From Streptomyces cynarae (GTDB taxonomy: Bacteria > Actinomycetota > Actinomycetes > Streptomycetales > Streptomycetaceae), in the NCBI RefSeq assembly GCF_025642135.1, contig NZ_CP106793.1:8524001-8588000 (forward strand): a stretch of 64,000 nt of DNA. Reading direction: 5' to 3'. A model generated the notes under the pieces. It had not been told where the DNA came from. It made no database searches and worked only from the letters and a program-made list of their open reading frames with translations. The position numbers and the translations under genes are program-made. Below are positions 16,850-26,094 of the stretch, piece after piece. The first letter of the stretch is position 1. Each line of letters starts with the position of its first letter.

Positions 16850-18018
16850 TCACCGGTCCGCCGCCCATGCCTCCGGGGACCGGGCCGGGGCGGCCGGTGC
16901 CGTATGGCGGGGCCGGTGCGGACGGCGTGGGCCGACCGCACCGCGGGTCTCTGCGACCATGAGGTCGATGCTGGCGAGCAGGTCCTCGCCCTCGGCCGCC
17001 CGCCGCAGCCGGTGCGCGGCGCTGCCGGTGGCCAGGATCTCCGCCAGGAGTTCCTGCACGACTGCCCAGTCACCGGACGCTTCCAGCGCCGGGCGCAACC
17101 GGCCCAGCATGCGCTGCAGGGCCGTGCGGGCCGGGACGGCGCGGCGGGTGACCGGGTCGACCAGGGTTCCTCGAGGCCGGAGCGGGCGGCCCGCCAGGTC
17201 GCGGCGCGCAGCCACTCGTGGTGGCCGTCGCAGGCCCGGCCGCCCTCGCGGGCCGACCGGTCGCAGGCATCCTGTACCAGCGCCCTGAACATCCCGCTGA
17301 TCAGCACGACCGTGTCCGCACGAGGGCAGGCGTCACAGATCCGCAGCTCCAGCGTCTGCTGGTGCGCGGAGGGGCGAACGTCGTAGTAGACCATTCCGGC
17401 GTCACTGATGACACCCGAGCGGATCAGGTCCGCGATCGCGGCGTCGTACGCGGCGGCGTCCGGATAGCAGCCGGCCGGGCCTGCGGTGGGCCAGCGCTGC
17501 CACAGCATGGTGCGCCAGCTCGCGTAACCGGTGTCCGTGCCGAGCCAGAACGGTGAGCTGGCCGAGAGCGCGAGCAACGGTGGCAGCCACGGCGAGACCA
17601 GGCACATGGCGCGTACGGCGGTGTCCCGGTCCGGTACGTCGACGTGCACCTGCGCGCTGCAGATGAGCTGCTCGTCGGCGACTCTGCGGTACTCCTGCGC
17701 CATGCGCCGGTAACGGGGGTCGGCGGTGACGTCTCCCGAGGCGATCCGGGCCAGGGGGACCGTACCGGCCGCCACCACCGCGAGGCCCAGAGAGGAGGCC
17801 GCCGCGTCCAGGCGGCGCCGCGCTCCGGTCAGGTCCTTGTACAGGTCGTCCAACGTGCGGTGTACCCGGCTGTTGCTCTCCACCATCGATCGATGGAGCT
17901 CGGTGGTGAAGCCCGGCCGGTCGAGCCGCTCGAGTATGTCCCGGGCGCGCGGCACCAGTCGGCCGCTCTCCACGTTGACCACGTGGAATTCTTCCTCTGC
18001 CCCGATGCACAATGCCAC
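16850..18018 (-). pseudogene. YbdK-type carboxylate-amine ligase (glutamate-cysteine ligase family 2), frameshifted
   Basis: From GTG 18018 (after GGGAAGAGCC) the protein starts MALCIGAEEEFHVVNVESG, the signature of the GCS2/YbdK family, with VESNSRVHRTLDDLYKDLTGARR and later EEQLICSAQVHVDVPD-like metal/glutamate-site motifs. Near 17166 the coherent sequence jumps frame: AARSGLE is continued by GTLVDPVTRRAVPARTALQR in another frame. It then runs to a stop at 16850 and includes GDWAVVQELLAEILATGSAAHRLRR. One missing base would restore about 390 residues. If the shift is real, the last third is replaced by a low-complexity tail. Intact enzymes ligate glutamate-like acids to amines with ATP. Confidence 0.75.
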
Positions 18019-18354
18019 GGCTCTTCCCTTGCCCTGAGGCTTGTCCGATCGTCGCTGTCCCATTCCTGTGGGTCGTGTGGCCTCTGAACACTGTTCAAGT
18101 GCCCCGTTGTCGCTTCCGCAAGCCTCCTGATGCACTCTCGTGCCACAGAGCGCTCGAATGAGCGCCCTCGGGCTCCCAGCTGGAGGAGGCGCGCCGGGGA
18201 GGCGCCCGGAACCAGTCGCCACGCCCCCGGCACGCGCTTCTGGTGAGGCACGTCGAAGGGGGCCTCAGGGGCATTTTATGCCTTTCTGTACGGTCATCTA
18301 TCGTTTCCACCGCTTCGAGGACATGGCGCCCGTTGAGAGGGGCACTCGTGCCGG

Positions 18355-18660
18355 ATGGCAAGGGCACGGCGTCACCGGGTGGCGGCTTCCGACCGCTTGT
18401 GGGACGAGGACGACGGCCGCTGGCCGCCCGGAGGCGAGGTGCACGCTTGGGAGCCCGGAGCCGACCAGACGGTATGCGGCCGCTCCCTCCACCGGTCGCG
18501 ACTCGCCGCCTTCCACGGCGTCGACTGGCTCGACATCCTCCCGGAGACAGGCGGCGCCGCGGACGCCGCCCGCTGGGTCTGTCCCCGTTGTGCCTCCGTA
18601 GCGGGGCGCCGTGACGTCGACGCCGGCCGGGGCCGGCGGCGCACGAACCCCCGGCCGTGA
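18355..18660 (+). CDS. Small protein with zinc-ribbon-like cysteines
   Basis: A 101-residue protein with a single Cys in ADQTVCGRSLHRSRLAAF and a CxxC in RWVCPRCASVAG, plus HGVDWLDILPETGG. The combination is one I associate with a small conserved Streptomyces family of unknown function. ATG 18355 lacks a clear ribosome site, so the start is uncertain. It stands alone between the broken ligase and the phosphatase gene. Zinc binding is an inference from the cysteines. Confidence 0.65.
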   Translation: MARARRHRVAASDRLWDEDDGRWPPGGEVHAWEPGADQTVCGRSLHRSRLAAFHGVDWLDILPETGGAADAARWVCPRCASVAGRRDVDAGRGRRRTNPRP

Positions 18661-18851
18661 GACCAGCGGGTCTCCTCCACGCCGCGACAATGACCGGCGG
18701 CCGTCAGGGGCCGTGGCACTCGAAGGCTGTGGTGATGCGGCTGGTTCACCCGCAGAGGGGGTATTGGGGAGAGGAATGCAGGACGGGGCAGTACACCGCT
18801 GCGGACGGCCGCGGACGAGTGGCGCGCCCGTCGAGGACCAAGGAGGCGAAA

Positions 18852-20579
18852 GTGGCGGGGCCAGAGGTGACCGAGAGCGTCGATGACCCGTCCCTGCGGG
18901 ATGCCCACTCGGCGACGGCCGGGGCGCTGGCCGCCATCGGCACCGGGGTGTACCTGGTCGACGACAAGGGCTGCATCATCGCGGTCAACGCTCGAGCCGA
19001 GCAGTTGCTGGGCCGGCCCGCCGAGGACCTGGTCGGCCGTGACGCGCACGATCTGCTGCACAGGGACGCCCACGGCCAGCCGCTGCCGACCAGCCGGTGC
19101 CGTATGCGGCAGTCCTTCCACGCCGGGCGCACCGCCCAGGCCGAAGGGGACTGGTTCGCGCGAGGAGACGGCTCCCTGCTGCCCGTCGCGTGGCTGATCA
19201 CGCCGTACGACCTCGGCGACGACGAGGTCGGCACGCTCGTTCTCTTTCACGCCCCCCACCACCTGGCGGCAACCGGTTCGTGGCCGGAGCAGGCCGCTGC
19301 GCCGCTGCCGGAACTCGAACGGCTGGCCCTGCTGGCGGAGACCACCACGCAGCTGACGTCCACCCTCGATGTCGACGAGGCGCTGCGCCGGCTCGTGGCG
19401 CTGGTCGTGCCACGGCTGGCGGACTGGGTGGTCATCGATCTGATCACCGAGCGCGACGAGGTGTGGCGCACCGCCGTGGTCCACGCCGAAGGCGACACTC
19501 TGGTACACCGTGAGGACCTTCAGGGACCGATGCCACCGGTGCCGGCCGAATCCCCCATGCCGCTGTCCCGAGCCCTGCGCGGGGTCGCCTCCACCCTGGC
19601 CGGTCCGCAGACCTACCAGCGGCCACCCGACTCCGGTATAGCGCTCGAGCAGCGCCGTCTGTTCGAGGCCACCGGCATCCGTTCCGCGGCCATCGCCCCC
19701 ATCCGCAGTACCCGAGAGGTCCTGGGTGCCCTGACACTGGGGCGCGCCGACCGGGCGGGGGACTTCACCACGGCGGACATCCCGCTGATCGAGGACATCG
19801 CACGCCGCGCCGCGGTCGCCCTGGACAACGCCCGCCTCTACCAGCGTCAGCGCAAGGTCGCCGAGACCATGCAGAACCACCTGCTGCCCCAGCTGCCGCG
19901 CGTGCCCGGGTTGGAGATGGTCGCCCGCTACATGCCCGCACCCGACGCCTCACAGGTCGGCGGTGACTGGTACGACGCCTTCTGCCTGTCCGACCGCGCC
20001 ACCGCCCTGGCCGTCGGGGACGTCGTCGGCCATGACCTGGAGGCAGCGGCCGGCATGGCACAGGTGCGCAACATGCTCCGCGCCTACGCCTGGTCCCAGA
20101 AAGAACCCCCCAGCCGGATCGTCGACCGGCTCGACGAGGCGGTCATGCACATCGCCGACGTGACCATGGCCACCATGATCTTCGCCCGGCTCGAACAGGC
20201 GGAAGACGGCCACTGGCAACTCTCCTGGACCAACGCCGGCCACCCGCCGCCCCTGCTGATCAGCCAAGACGGACTGGCCCACTACCTCACCGACGGCCAC
20301 GGGGTTCTCCTCGGCACCGGAGCCGGCAAACCCCGCCCCGACGCCACCGCGCTGCTGCCGCCCGGATCCACCCTTCTGCTGTACACCGACGGCCTCATCG
20401 AAGCACCCGGCCACTCCCTCGACGAGGGCCTGAACCGACTGCGCCAACACGCGGCCGCCCTCGCCCACCGCCCCCTCGCCTCCTTCACCGACCAGCTCCT
20501 GCACCGGGTCCGCCCCGCCGAGAACGACGACGACGTCGCCCTCCTCGCCCTGCGAACTCCGGGGGTTCAGCCCAGATAG
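18852..20579 (+). CDS. PAS-GAF-SpoIIE (PP2C-type) serine phosphatase
   Basis: A 575-residue signalling phosphatase. Residues 20-140 form a PAS sensor (TGVYLVDDKGCIIAVNARAEQLLGRPAEDLVG), about 160-325 a GAF domain (TTTQLTSTLDVDEALRRLVALVVPRLADWVVIDLI), and 340-570 a SpoIIE/RsbU phosphatase. The phosphatase motifs include MQNHLLPQLPRVPGLEMVARYMPA, GGDWYDAF, GDVVGHDLEAAAGMAQ and ENDDDVALLALR. GTG 18852 follows AGGAGGCGAAA. Such proteins dephosphorylate anti-sigma-factor antagonists in response to redox, light or small molecules. An HATPase-type kinase of the kind they oppose lies at 39006, but it is not linked. The 3' end overlaps the convergent oxidoreductase by 13 bp. Confidence 0.93.
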   Translation: MAGPEVTESVDDPSLRDAHSATAGALAAIGTGVYLVDDKGCIIAVNARAEQLLGRPAEDLVGRDAHDLLHRDAHGQPLPTSRCRMRQSFHAGRTAQAEGDWFARGDGSLLPVAWLITPYDLGDDEVGTLVLFHAPHHLAATGSWPEQAAAPLPELERLALLAETTTQLTSTLDVDEALRRLVALVVPRLADWVVIDLITERDEVWRTAVVHAEGDTLVHREDLQGPMPPVPAESPMPLSRALRGVASTLAGPQTYQRPPDSGIALEQRRLFEATGIRSAAIAPIRSTREVLGALTLGRADRAGDFTTADIPLIEDIARRAAVALDNARLYQRQRKVAETMQNHLLPQLPRVPGLEMVARYMPAPDASQVGGDWYDAFCLSDRATALAVGDVVGHDLEAAAGMAQVRNMLRAYAWSQKEPPSRIVDRLDEAVMHIADVTMATMIFARLEQAEDGHWQLSWTNAGHPPPLLISQDGLAHYLTDGHGVLLGTGAGKPRPDATALLPPGSTLLLYTDGLIEAPGHSLDEGLNRLRQHAAALAHRPLASFTDQLLHRVRPAENDDDVALLALRTPGVQPR

Positions 20580-21472
20580 AAGTCCTTGCGTTCGGCCACG
20601 AACGCCTCGATTGTCTGCGCGGGCACGCCCGTCACGCGTTCGACGTCGTCGGACGCGCGGTCGTAGCGGTTCTCGCGGTGCAGCCGGGCCATGGTGGCGA
20701 TGTGCTGTTCGGTGTGCGCCGGCAGGCCGACCTTGGCGAGCACTTCCGTACGCCACTGCTCCAACGGCACGTCCACGTACGACACCGGACGCCCCAGCGC
20801 GCGTGAGTACTCCTCGGCCATCTCGTTCATGTCGACCGTGCGTGGCCCCGTCAGCTCGTAGACCTGCCCTATGTGCGGGGCCGGCTCGCGGAGCACCGTG
20901 GAGACCACTCGGGCGACGTCCCGTAGGGCGACCGGTGAGGTGCGCCCGGTCCCGAACGGCAGCTCGATCGTTCCGTTCTTCCGGATCGACTGCGCCGCCA
21001 GCGCGGTGAACAGCGGATTGTCCAGGAACGACGTCGGCCGGATGTGCACCACCGGCAGGCCCGACCAGTTGAGGACCTGCTCCGCCAGCCAGTGCAGCCG
21101 CTGCTGAGACGACTCGGCGGTGCTGGTGGCGGTCATCTGGGACACCGTCATCTGTGACATGTCCACCAAGGCGTCCAGTTCTCCGTGCTCGCGTGCCACG
21201 CTGGCCACCACGGTCGTGGCCAGCAGATGGTCCGGCGACACGGGCATGGCGAAGTACATGCGCCGGACTCCGGCCAGTGCGGGCGCGACTGTCTCAGGCC
21301 GGGTCAGATCGCCGATGACCACTTCCGCGCCCAGCGCACGCAGTTCGACAGCACGATCGTCCTCGCGGCGAAGCATGACGCGCACCGGCACGTCCAGCGC
21401 GCGCAGCTCCTCGAGGACCGTTCGGCCGACACCACCGGCGTTGGCGATGAGGACGAGGTCGTTGGCAAGCAT
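20567..21472 (-). CDS. NmrA-like NAD(P)-binding protein
   Basis: A 301-residue atypical SDR. The start, LVLIANAGGVGRTVLEELRAL, has a modified dinucleotide loop (NAGGVG in place of GATGxxG). Further on are VRVMLRREDDRAVELRALGAEVVIGDL, VHIRPTSFLDN and VYELTGPRTVDMNEMAEEYSRALGRPV, all typical of NmrA/HSCARG relatives. ATG 21472 is preceded by GAGGAG. The altered loop may reduce cofactor affinity, so it could be a redox sensor instead of an enzyme. A cluster of 16-bp tandem repeats lies directly upstream. Confidence 0.88.
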   Translation of the reverse strand: MLANDLVLIANAGGVGRTVLEELRALDVPVRVMLRREDDRAVELRALGAEVVIGDLTRPETVAPALAGVRRMYFAMPVSPDHLLATTVVASVAREHGELDALVDMSQMTVSQMTATSTAESSQQRLHWLAEQVLNWSGLPVVHIRPTSFLDNPLFTALAAQSIRKNGTIELPFGTGRTSPVALRDVARVVSTVLREPAPHIGQVYELTGPRTVDMNEMAEEYSRALGRPVSYVDVPLEQWRTEVLAKVGLPAHTEQHIATMARLHRENRYDRASDDVERVTGVPAQTIEAFVAERKDFYLG

Positions 21473-21499
21473 GGTCGATCTCCTCATGAGTAGCAAAGT

Positions 21500-21541
21500 A
21501 GCTGAGTAGCGGAGCAGCTGAGTAGCGGAGCAGCTGAGTAG
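21500..21541. repeat. 16-bp tandem repeat, about 2.6 copies
   Basis: The unit AGCTGAGTAGCGGAGC occurs at 21500-21515 and 21516-21531, followed by a partial third copy to 21541. More degenerate AGCAG/TGAG motifs continue to about 21570. It occupies the region upstream of the NmrA-like gene, where its promoter should be. Confidence 0.8.
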
Positions 21542-21586
21542 TGAGTGCCTGAGCAGTGCATGAGCAGCTGGGGGAACTCGGCTGAG

Positions 21587-22633
21587 TCAGGCGGCGGCCG
21601 CCGTGCGGCGCCGCGTCAGGCGGGCGCGCAGGCCGAGCAGCAGCGCGGCGACGACGGCCCATAGAGCGAGTGTGACGACGGGCGCCGCCGCGTGCGAGCC
21701 GTCGAAATAGCTCAGGTCGGTGATCGCGCGGACGGCCGCGCCGGGCGGCAGCAGTGCGGAGACGGCTCGGGCCGCGGTGGGCAGCAGGTCGGCGCCGATG
21801 GTGGCGCCGCTGGTGGCGTTGCCGACGGTGAGGAGCAGGAGGGTGGCGACGGGAAGCCCGATGGGGCCGAGGTAGGTACCGAGCAGCTTGGTGGTGAAGG
21901 CGGCCGCAGCCGCCAGCAGGGTCAAGGTGAGGACCAGCGGAATGACCGGGGCCGGAACCGCTCCCAGAACGGGGCCGGCGATGATCGCGGCGACCGTGCC
22001 GATGGCCAGGGAGACACCCCCCAGCAGCCAGAACCGATGCCGCAGGTGCAGGAGACCGGCCAGGCCGACGGCGTTCGAGCCGAGCACGAAACCGGCCAGG
22101 GTCACGCCGAAGGCCATGTAGAAGCCGGCCAGTCCCCGGGCGTCGAAGCGGGTCAGTGGGACGGCGTCCTCGGTGGTGATGTGCAGGCCCGCACCGTGGT
22201 CGTAGGCGCCGACGAGGTTCTTCACCGCCGAGGTGGTGGATGTGCCGTTCGCTCCTGCGATGTCCAGCCGGAGCCTGCCCGGGCCGTCGTTGCTGAGCGC
22301 GGCGACGACGTCGCGGTTCTCCAGTGCCCGGCGGGCGGCGTGGGCGTCGGCGGCGGGGTGGACGTCGACGCTGTCGCCGAGGGCCTGGTGTATCTCACCC
22401 GGGAGGTGCGGGGCGGTGACGGCGATGGGAACGTGATGCGGCTGGGGGTCGCGCTGCAGGCCGATGTAGCAGGTCACGAAGGCGGCCACGACGATCAGGG
22501 CGATGACGGCCGGCTGCAGCCAGGCCCTCACCGGCGGCCGGCGGCGGGCGGCTCTGTGGGGCCTGGGGGAGCGTTCCGCAGCTGTGGCGCTTGTCTGCTC
22601 ACGCTCGGGTGCGGATCCGATGGGGGTGTCCAT
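21587..22633 (-). CDS. DUF3533/YhgE-like membrane protein (ABC-2 permease fold)
   Basis: A 348-residue membrane protein. One N-terminal transmembrane helix (AVIALIVVAAFVTCYIGL) precedes a soluble extracytoplasmic segment of about 125 residues, then come five or six helices ending in a basic tail (GLRARLTRRRT). The plan matches the DUF3533/Pip-type members of the ABC-2 superfamily, often present with a cognate MarR or TetR repressor and thought to act in export. It is divergent from a MarR gene 205 bp away, with a perfect palindrome between. ATG 22633 was taken as start; the ribosome site is weak. Confidence 0.82.
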   Translation of the reverse strand: MDTPIGSAPEREQTSATAAERSPRPHRAARRRPPVRAWLQPAVIALIVVAAFVTCYIGLQRDPQPHHVPIAVTAPHLPGEIHQALGDSVDVHPAADAHAARRALENRDVVAALSNDGPGRLRLDIAGANGTSTTSAVKNLVGAYDHGAGLHITTEDAVPLTRFDARGLAGFYMAFGVTLAGFVLGSNAVGLAGLLHLRHRFWLLGGVSLAIGTVAAIIAGPVLGAVPAPVIPLVLTLTLLAAAAAFTTKLLGTYLGPIGLPVATLLLLTVGNATSGATIGADLLPTAARAVSALLPPGAAVRAITDLSYFDGSHAAAPVVTLALWAVVAALLLGLRARLTRRRTAAAA

Positions 22634-22709
22634 GGCGAAGCTTTCTGAAGGCAGGACGTGATGCGCGGGGAAGGTCAGGTGGGGGACGCACGTCACGGCG
22701 GGCACATAA

Positions 22710-22721
22710 GAGCATATGCTC
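22710..22721. promoter_or_regulatory. Palindrome GAGCATATGCTC between membrane protein and marR
   Basis: A perfect 12-bp palindrome lies 77 bp upstream of the membrane-protein start. A related, imperfect copy GAGTACGTGCTC lies at 22793-22804, 34 bp upstream of marR. MarR dimers bind such palindromes, so these are likely the operators for both divergent genes. Confidence 0.6.
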
Positions 22722-22837
22722 GTATTGACAGGTCGGCAAATCGGAACCGATGGCCTCATCGAGCACCGGCGCTGGGCGCTCTGGTGCTTTACGAGTACGT
22801 GCTCCTATAGTGGGTTCCGCAACCTGCGGAGGAGAGC

Positions 22838-23290
22838 ATGACCACTACGCCGACGAACCTCGCCGAGCAGTGCAACAACCTGGCACTGCGTAAAGCGGCC
22901 CGGTACCTCGGCGCGACCTATGACAAGGCCCTGGCCCCGGTCGGGCTCCGTGCGACGCAGTTCAGCATCCTGCAGAAGCTCAGCGCGCGCGGAGAAATGA
23001 CGATCACCGGTCTCGCCGACGCCATCGCCATGGACCGCACGACGATGGCCTCGAACCTCAAGCCGCTGGCGCGGGAAGGTCTGGTGACCGTCGAGCCGTC
23101 GCCGACCGACCGCCGCGCACGGATCGCCGCGATCACGCCGGACGGAATCGCCCGGGTGAACGAGGCCCTGCCGCTGTGGAAGGACGTACAGGCCCGGTTC
23201 GAGGAGGCGTTCGGCGCCGACGATGCCGCCGGCCTGCGAGCCTCCCTCGCAGCCGTCCTCGACACCGGCTTCACGCCCTGGGCCGAGTAG
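22838..23290 (+). CDS. MarR-family transcriptional regulator
   Basis: A 150-residue winged-helix regulator. ATQFSILQKLSARGEMTITGLADAIAMDRTTMASNLKPLAREGLVTVEPSPTDRRARIAAITPDG contains the recognition helix and the DRR wing tip typical of MarR proteins. ATG 22838 follows GGAGGAGAGC. It is divergent from the DUF3533-type membrane protein and the two are separated by palindromic candidate operators, suggesting a repressor-exporter unit responding to a small phenolic or similar ligand. The ligand is unknown. Confidence 0.93.
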   Translation: MTTTPTNLAEQCNNLALRKAARYLGATYDKALAPVGLRATQFSILQKLSARGEMTITGLADAIAMDRTTMASNLKPLAREGLVTVEPSPTDRRARIAAITPDGIARVNEALPLWKDVQARFEEAFGADDAAGLRASLAAVLDTGFTPWAE

Positions 23291-23371
23291 GCGCACCCCC
23301 GCGCCCGGCCCCGGTCGGCGTCGCCGCGCGGCAGATGCGAGCTGCACCGCACGGCGACGCGCCTGGTTCGC

Positions 23372-23929
23372 TCAGCTCCCGGCGGGGCGCGGCTGCCCGC
23401 CCTCGGTGAGCAGGTCCTCCAACAGCGCGCGGTAGTGGACCATGGCGTTGCGCAACTGCTCGGTGTCGGCCTTGTGGCGGGTGCTGAGCTCGTCGATCGC
23501 GTGGGCGGCTCGGTAGTGCTCCAGCGTGCGGCCGTGCTCGACCGAGAGGTCCCTCAGCTGTTCCTCGAACCTCTCCGTCGGGTAGCCGCGCTCGTGCATG
23601 AGCGAGGTCACCAGGCGGTCCGCGTCATGCACGGCGTCCTCGGGACGGTCCACGAACTCTTCCTGCACGGTGGCCCACTCCCGGGTGTAGCGGTCGCGGA
23701 TGCTGGTGGGCAGTGGTTTGACATCCAGTGCGTCGTGCCGCTGCTCACGCTCGACCAGTTCACGCTCGGCGGCTCGCCGACTGCCGGTCTCCTCAACCGT
23801 CCGCTGGTACTCCGGGCCGAAGCGCTCGCGAAGACGGCGACGGCGCACGAGGAGAGAGCAACCGATTGCGATCAGGGCGATGACCACCACGACCGGGATG
23901 ATGATCGCCAGAAGTGTCCCAGTTGTCAT
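23372..23929 (-). CDS. Membrane-anchored coiled-coil protein, unknown function
   Basis: A 185-residue protein with a single N-terminal membrane helix (LLAIIIPVVVVIALIAIGCSLLV) and a basic stop-transfer RRRRLRERFGPEYQRTVEE. A charged helical cytosolic domain follows, rich in Glu, Arg and Gln, including DALDVKPLPTSIRDRYTREW and a terminal helix bundle. I recognise it as a conserved Streptomyces type but know no function. ATG 23929 is preferred over GTG 23938 because AAGGAC then sits at a usable distance. It lies between marR and a hemerythrin-like gene and is not clearly linked to either. Confidence 0.75.
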   Translation of the reverse strand: MTTGTLLAIIIPVVVVIALIAIGCSLLVRRRRLRERFGPEYQRTVEETGSRRAAERELVEREQRHDALDVKPLPTSIRDRYTREWATVQEEFVDRPEDAVHDADRLVTSLMHERGYPTERFEEQLRDLSVEHGRTLEHYRAAHAIDELSTRHKADTEQLRNAMVHYRALLEDLLTEGGQPRPAGS

Positions 23930-24130
23930 CGGGCCCACGTCCTTGCCAACCGCCCGAATGGTTTCGCTGATGCCATTCTCAGGCGGCTTTCCATGAAACA
24001 GAAGGCGTCGGCCACGGTGACGTGACCCGCGTCAGAGGGCGGGTGGCGGGGGCCCTCCCAGCGCTGTACGCGCTCGCCGTACGCGCTGAGCCGAGCGATC
24101 CCGCCACGCTTGCGTGACTGAGGAACGTGC

Positions 24131-24152
24131 CGCGCACCGGTGCCGGTGCGCG
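24131..24152 (-). terminator. Hairpin downstream of hemerythrin-like gene
   Basis: CGCGCACCGG (24131-24140) and CCGGTGCGCG (24143-24152) form a perfect 10-bp stem with only two bases between. It lies 18 bases past the stop of the minus-strand gene at 24170. Confidence 0.5.
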
Positions 24153-24169
24153 ACCGGTCCTGATGATCG

Positions 24170-24835
24170 TCAGGAGGCCATGCGGTGGCGGACGGCGTCC
24201 AGGGTTCGGTCGAGGGGGCCGAGGACCGGCGCGACCAGCTTGTTCGCGGCCTCGTTGTTGACCCAGCGGTGCGGCCGGGTCGGCGCGTACGCCTGGGTGA
24301 GCTTGACCTCGGCACCGAGCATGCGCAGCCGGGCCGGGCTCACCGCCTTTCGCAGCGCGGCGAACTCCTCCCGTTCCTCACGGGCCGCGTGCCGGGCGAC
24401 GGCGCGCCGCACCTGGTTGAGTCGCCGCAGATACCCGGCCCCGTTCGGACCGGTACGCCAGAGCGCGACCAGCAGCTGCTTTGCTTCCTTCTCCTCGGTG
24501 ATGCGCCGCTGGGCCAGCTCGCTGCCGTGCCGCAGGGCTCGGCGCGCGACCGGGTGGACGTGCGCCTCTTCGGCGGCTTCGTGCACGGCGAGCAGGCGCA
24601 TCAGCCGGTCGAAGTTGCGGCGGCGCCACGGCCCGGGCAGCGCGGCCTGCAGGAAGCCGAGCCTGATCTGCCGATGCTGACGTGTGAGCACGTCCACGAC
24701 GTTCTCGCCGCCCAGGGTGCGTACCACCTGCAGGGACCGGGCGGGAACGGTCTTCGCGGCCCTCACCGTGGCCTTTGCGGTGAGCAGCGGCTTCGTCGCC
24801 GTGCTCGTCCCGGCCGTCTTCCTGAGCATGCCCAT
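24170..24835 (-). CDS. Hemerythrin-domain protein
   Basis: A 221-residue protein. About 45 basic residues at the N-terminus lead to a hemerythrin-like four-helix domain: TRQHRQIRLGFLQAAL, LMRLLAVHEAAEEAHVHPVARRAL, and VRRAVARHAAREEREEFAAL supply His and Glu ligands. The C-terminal extension ENEAANKLVAPVLGPLDRTLDAVRHRM-like segment parallels the end of the truncated hemerythrin at 16186, so the two are paralogues. ATG 24835 follows GAGGAGGGATC. Possible roles are O2/NO or iron sensing or storage; there is no linked partner. Confidence 0.82.
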   Translation of the reverse strand: MGMLRKTAGTSTATKPLLTAKATVRAAKTVPARSLQVVRTLGGENVVDVLTRQHRQIRLGFLQAALPGPWRRRNFDRLMRLLAVHEAAEEAHVHPVARRALRHGSELAQRRITEEKEAKQLLVALWRTGPNGAGYLRRLNQVRRAVARHAAREEREEFAALRKAVSPARLRMLGAEVKLTQAYAPTRPHRWVNNEAANKLVAPVLGPLDRTLDAVRHRMAS

Positions 24836-25010
24836 GATCCCTCCTCACTCACGATGACAGGAATGGCGGGTACCCCCGTGCTGTCACCCTCACGCGCTCC
24901 GGGCTGGGTACTCGTGTTCGTGGGGCTGAGGTCACCGGTCCACCCGCGACAACCTGTCTCAGGGCCGGCCCAGCAGCCGGATTGCCCTAACACGTCGATC
25001 GGAACCTCGT

Positions 25011-26072
25011 ATGAGCCGCATCGTCGCCGTACAGAAGGTCTTGGCACCCCACCGGCACCGTCAGCGGGACATCACCGATCAGGTGTGCTCGAGCCTGCCG
25101 GGGGCGGACCGGTCCTTGCTCGACCGAGTGCACGCCGCGGCGGGAGTCCGGTTCCGCCATACCGTGCTGCCCTTGGATGCCTACGCCGATCTGGACGGGT
25201 TCGGTGCGGCCAACGACACCTTCATCGATGCCGCGGAGCGGATGGGGGCCGAAGCGGTCAGGGGTGCCCTCGCCTCCGCGGGGCTGGCGTCGGGCGCGGT
25301 GGATCTGATCGCCGTCGTCTCCACCACCGGCCTGGCCGCTCCCTCGGTGGACGCCCGGCTGATGGGCCCTCTGGGGCTGCGCCCGGACGTCAAACGGCTC
25401 CCGCTGTTCGGACTCGGGTGCGCAGCGGGGGCGGCCGGGCTCGCCCGGGTACACGACTACCTGCGGGGCTGGCCCACACACACCGCCGTCCTGCTGTCCG
25501 TCGAGCTGTGCTCGCTGACATTCCAGCGGTCCGATCCCTCACCGGCCAATCTGGTGGGCAGCGCCCTGTTCAGCGACGGTGCCGCCGCTGTGGTGGCCCA
25601 GGGGAGCGGAGCGCCGGACAAGCCAAGGCCCCCGCTCGGCCCCGAGGTGGTGGCGAGCCGCAGCCGTTTCTATCCCGGCACCGAGCGCGCCATGGGCTGG
25701 GACGTCACCGACAGCGGGTTCCGTATCGTGCTGGACCCCGGAATCCCGGGCATCGTCCGTGCCCACCTCGCTGACGACATCGACTCCTTCCTCTCCGGCC
25801 ACGACCTGGCCCGGCACGACATCGGAACCTGGGTGTGCCATCCCGGCGGCCCCAAGGTGCTGGACGCCATCGCGGACACGCTGGACCTGCCGTCCGGGGC
25901 ACTGGACGTCACCTGGGACTCCCTCGCGGAGGTCGGGAACCTGTCGTCCGCCTCCGTCCTGCATGTACTCCAGGACACCCAGCGACGCAGGCGGCCCCCG
26001 CCCGGCACCTGGGGCCTGCTGCTCGCCCTCGGCCCGGGCTTCTGCGCCGAACTGGTCCTGCTGCGCTGGTGA
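25011..26072 (+). CDS. Type III polyketide synthase (SrsA-like)
   Basis: A 353-residue chalcone-synthase-fold enzyme. The catalytic triad is visible: Cys137 in GLGCAAGAAGLAR, His277 in CHPGGPKVLDA and Asn310 in EVGNLSSASV. Length is normal. Together with the downstream isoprenylcysteine-methyltransferase-like gene it reproduces the first two genes of the srsABC operon known from Streptomyces griseus. There, SrsA builds alkylresorcinols and alkylpyrones from fatty-acyl starters, and the products coat the membrane. The third gene (flavin hydroxylase) is absent here. The start at 25011 has no strong ribosome site. Starter and product length cannot be read from sequence. Confidence 0.88.
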   Translation: MSRIVAVQKVLAPHRHRQRDITDQVCSSLPGADRSLLDRVHAAAGVRFRHTVLPLDAYADLDGFGAANDTFIDAAERMGAEAVRGALASAGLASGAVDLIAVVSTTGLAAPSVDARLMGPLGLRPDVKRLPLFGLGCAAGAAGLARVHDYLRGWPTHTAVLLSVELCSLTFQRSDPSPANLVGSALFSDGAAAVVAQGSGAPDKPRPPLGPEVVASRSRFYPGTERAMGWDVTDSGFRIVLDPGIPGIVRAHLADDIDSFLSGHDLARHDIGTWVCHPGGPKVLDAIADTLDLPSGALDVTWDSLAEVGNLSSASVLHVLQDTQRRRRPPPGTWGLLLALGPGFCAELVLLRW

Positions 26073-26094
26073 AAGCGGAGGGAGGAACGACCGG

